Positions 63,659-64,000 of a stretch of 64,000 bases of DNA are shown in pieces. A program made the translations under genes and the position numbers. The DNA lies in NCBI GenBank assembly GCA_947172415.1, contig OX359191.1, positions 2,976,001-3,040,000 on the forward strand, given 5' to 3'. A model generated the notes under the pieces. That model saw only the letters and a list, made by a program, of their open reading frames with translations. It was not told the DNA's origin and did no database searches. The stretch is from Chondrosia reniformis (Eukaryota > Porifera > Demospongiae > Chondrillida > Chondrillidae). Position 1 is the stretch's first letter, and each line of letters starts with the position of its first letter.

Positions 63659-64000
63659 TAGTAAATATAATTAGTACATACAACAATTACACACAATTAG
63701 TACATTCAACTAGTACTTACAAATCGTACATACAACTAGTACATATAAATAGAACCTACAACTAGTCTCTAGTACATTCATTTACTACATACAACTAATA
63801 TATACAACTAGTTACTAGTAGACACAACTGGTACATACAACTAATGTAAACATACAACTAGTACATTCAACTAGTACATACCACTAGTACCTACCAAAGT
63901 AAGTGAAAAGAGTACATTCAATAATTACCCACAACTAGTACATGCAATTAGTACATACAACTAGTACCTACAACAAGTAAATATTACTAGTGCAAACAAC
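63659..64000 (+). repeat. 13-bp satellite array, ACATACA orientation
   Basis: Satellite continues to the window edge. It starts in the four-unit string (GTAAATATAATTAGTACATACAACAATTACACAC), so the MITE landed inside it. Confidence 0.92.

Noticed and set aside
1-64000. Telomeric repeat
   Set aside because: The unit is not TTAGGG-like or another known telomere repeat, is very degenerate and switches strand twice.

Overview
This window looks like a piece of animal (probably early-branching metazoan, sponge or cnidarian) heterochromatin. There is no operon structure, no host gene, no rRNA/tRNA and no CRISPR array that I can support. About three quarters of it is one degenerate AT-rich satellite with a 13-bp unit (ACTAGTACATACA; reverse complement TGTATGTACTAGT), and nearly all the rest is transposable elements inserted into that satellite. 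Evidence for a eukaryote: GT-AG introns inside transposase genes, several non-LTR retrotransposons, a Penelope-like element, terminal-inverted-repeat (TIR) transposons and foldback/MITE-like elements. The phylum is only inferred, from my memory that the protein families resemble ones common in cnidarian and sponge genomes.

Layout: satellite in the ACATACA orientation 1-2210; opposite orientation 2211-29475; first orientation again 29476-64000. Thus there are two polarity switches, near 2,210 and 29,475. Interrupting the array are: a foldback/MITE-like element (about 10,788-12,065); an endonuclease-RT LINE of RTE type, nearly full length (13,873-16,912); a Tc1/mariner/IS630-like DDE transposon with introns and a TA target duplication (20,979-25,593); a 166-bp interspersed repeat (26,204-26,369), with an inverted second copy at 36,131-36,298; a 5'-truncated LINE on the minus strand (about 30,143-31,738); two facing members of one unusual TIR transposon family (40,117-41,372 deleted; 41,427-47,554 carrying a large multi-exon gene on the minus strand); a foldback element (48,744-48,988) with unrecognised flanking DNA; a 0.4-kb AT-rich MITE-like insert (50,591-51,009); a Penelope-like element with 98-bp inverted ends (56,235-58,203); a CR1/Jockey-type LINE fragment (about 60,685-62,645); and a 944-bp MITE (62,715-63,658) sharing TIRs with the DDE transposon at 21-25.6 kb.

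Every protein-coding element is broken by stops and/or frameshifts or, in the RTE-type LINE, by a frameshift plus an apparent catalytic Asp to Val change. No element here looks autonomous today. The satellite is itself structured: recurring strings of four variant 13-mers, 26-bp dimers, and 0.2-1.3 kb segmental duplications. Other satellite copies supply proxy empty sites that allow exact reading of several target-site duplications. The most interesting candidates are the 40.1-47.6 kb TIR family (2-bp target duplications TA and CA, CAC-starting TIRs, a large transposase-like protein that I cannot place in a named superfamily, and a decayed second ORF) and the higher-order organisation and polarity switching of the satellite.
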